Of a stretch of DNA of 24,620 nucleotides, positions 24,123 to 24,620 are shown one piece after another. The notes under the pieces are model-generated. The model saw nothing but the letters and a program-made list of their open reading frames with translations, did not search any database and had not been told where the DNA came from. A program made the position numbers and the translations under genes. The first letter of the stretch is position 1. Each line of letters starts with the position of its first letter. The stretch covers positions 1 to 24,620 of the forward strand of contig JAVBJN010000012.1 of assembly GCA_031546985.1 (NCBI GenBank), in the 5' to 3' direction. Origin of the DNA: JAVBJN01 sp031546985. Lineage in GTDB: Bacteria; Bacteroidota; Bacteroidia; Chitinophagales; Chitinophagaceae.

Positions 24123-24509
24123 CTATATATCCATAAAATTATCCAAATCCCGACGCTCTTTTTTCGTTGGGCGCCCTACTTTACTCAACCTTTTACCTGT
24201 AAAGAAGCTGGTAGCCACCTGTTTATTAGCCAGTTGGTCTTCTTCTGGTGTAATGTCTACATAGTATTTTACCGCTTCGCTGAACTGTACGCGTTGCGCC
24301 AAAAGGCCGGTTACCCGTATTTTCCATTTGCGCACATCTGTTCTGATGTCATACTCCTCGCCCAGGCCCACCGACTTGGATGCCTTAACCGAATTGCCGT
24401 TCCATTTTACTTTACCAGCCTCGCAGGCATCAGAAGCCTGGCTGCGGGTTTTGAATACACGGATAGCCCAAAGGTATTTATCGATTCGTATTTTTTCGGT
24501 AGTGCTCAT
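24123..24509 (-). CDS. S4 domain RNA-binding protein (Hsp15/HslR-like)
   Basis: A 128-residue basic protein. The S4 domain (about 8-70) opens with IRIDKYLWAIRVFKTRSQASDACEAGKVKWNG, the characteristic helix pair that contacts RNA, and continues with VKASKSVGLGEEYDIR. A Lys/Arg-rich tail (GKRLSKVGRPTKKERRDLDNF) follows. This is the layout of Hsp15/HslR, which in E. coli binds stalled 50S subunits carrying peptidyl-tRNA after heat shock. The same role here is by homology. It is on the same strand as lysA but 227 bp upstream, so a shared transcript is uncertain. The ATG is the first in frame and the S4 motif follows directly. Confidence 0.9.
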   Translation of the reverse strand: MSTTEKIRIDKYLWAIRVFKTRSQASDACEAGKVKWNGNSVKASKSVGLGEEYDIRTDVRKWKIRVTGLLAQRVQFSEAVKYYVDITPEEDQLANKQVATSFFTGKRLSKVGRPTKKERRDLDNFMDI

Positions 24510-24535
24510 AATGGAGGGGTAAATTTACGACAATC

Positions 24536-24559
24536 GGGGCTTCGACAAGCTCAGCCACC
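24536..24559. repeat. Possible short dispersed repeat containing CTTCGACAAGCTCAG
   Basis: GC-rich stretch in an otherwise A/T-rich spacer, containing TTCGACAAGCTCAGCC. I recall closely similar strings (reverse form CTGAGCTTGTCGAAG) as abundant interspersed sequences in many bacterial genomes. Only one copy is in this window, so repeat status is not shown here. Confidence 0.35.
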
Positions 24560-24570
24560 TTTGATTTTTT

Positions 24571-24586
24571 TGATTTTGCAAAATCA
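24571..24586. promoter_or_regulatory. 16-bp perfect palindrome upstream of the S4 gene
   Basis: TGATTTTGCAAAATCA is self-complementary and lies 62 bp upstream of the S4-protein start codon. It overlaps the second copy of a tandem 9-mer TTTGATTTT (24560-24568 and 24569-24577). A protein-binding site is plausible. Confidence 0.4.
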
Positions 24587-24620
24587 TTGAAAAACCTGCT
24601 GCTTTAACATGCCTACCTAC

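Noticed and set aside
1..24620. Mobile elements, prophage, CRISPR array or defence island
   Set aside because: No transposase, integrase, Cas, restriction or phage genes, no regular spacer repeats and no tRNA with attachment-like repeats were seen. All genes look like chromosomal core or common accessory genes.

Overview
This window looks like ordinary chromosomal core sequence from a member of the Bacteroidota, most likely the Chitinophagaceae. The reasons are a protein with PKD domains and a type B (gliding-motility-associated) type IX secretion C-terminus, a DUF4105/Lnb-type lipoprotein N-acyltransferase, a DUF6438 protein, a bacterial geranylgeranylglyceryl-phosphate-type synthase, a LytS/LytTR two-component pair, no clear Shine-Dalgarno sequences, and repeated TAnnTTTG (-7) promoter boxes. 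The family assignment is inference. I see no tRNA, rRNA, insertion sequence, phage gene, CRISPR array or frameshifted gene.

Layout, left to right. 1-576: 3' part of a DegP/HtrA-like serine protease (+). 630-4984 (-): an SSAT-like acetyltransferase, a large M1 metallopeptidase with a beta-barrel-like C-terminal half, and a DUF6438 protein. 5036-6136 (+): dprA. 6228-9527 (-): nrdJ, the B12-dependent ribonucleotide reductase, preceded by a roughly 515-bp regulatory gap. 10043-10798 (+): GGGP/HepGP synthase. 10934-12722 (-): sensor kinase followed by LytTR response regulator. 12971-14443 (+): guaB. 14598-19898 (+): a run of five same-strand genes (Lnb-like, alpha/beta hydrolase, PKD/T9SS protein, SDR oxidoreductase, small secreted protein). 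19996-21402 (-): beta-CASP MBL ribonuclease. 21588-22601 (+): lipoprotein with Asp-box/propeller repeats. 22672-23895 (-): lysA. 24123-24509 (-): S4-domain RNA-binding protein. Convergent pairs are separated by strong, mostly bidirectional intrinsic terminators.

Functionally this is a mixture: nucleotide metabolism (nrdJ, guaB), DNA uptake/recombination (dprA), lysine/peptidoglycan precursor (lysA), RNA handling (beta-CASP RNase, S4 protein), lipid and lipoprotein chemistry (GGGPS, Lnb), and envelope or secreted proteins. I found no convincing new multi-gene system. The most interesting signals are regulatory: (i) a terminator-like hairpin plus T8 tract containing the start codon of the M1 peptidase, overlapped by a promoter box placed so that its own transcripts would lose most of the GC-rich 5' arm; (ii) a dyad at the putative nrdJ promoter and a perfect DnaA box in its long leader; (iii) several TAnnTTTG boxes 3-20 nt from start codons, predicting a leaderless guaB mRNA; (iv) perfect or near-perfect palindromes at the lnb promoter and upstream of lysA and the S4 gene.
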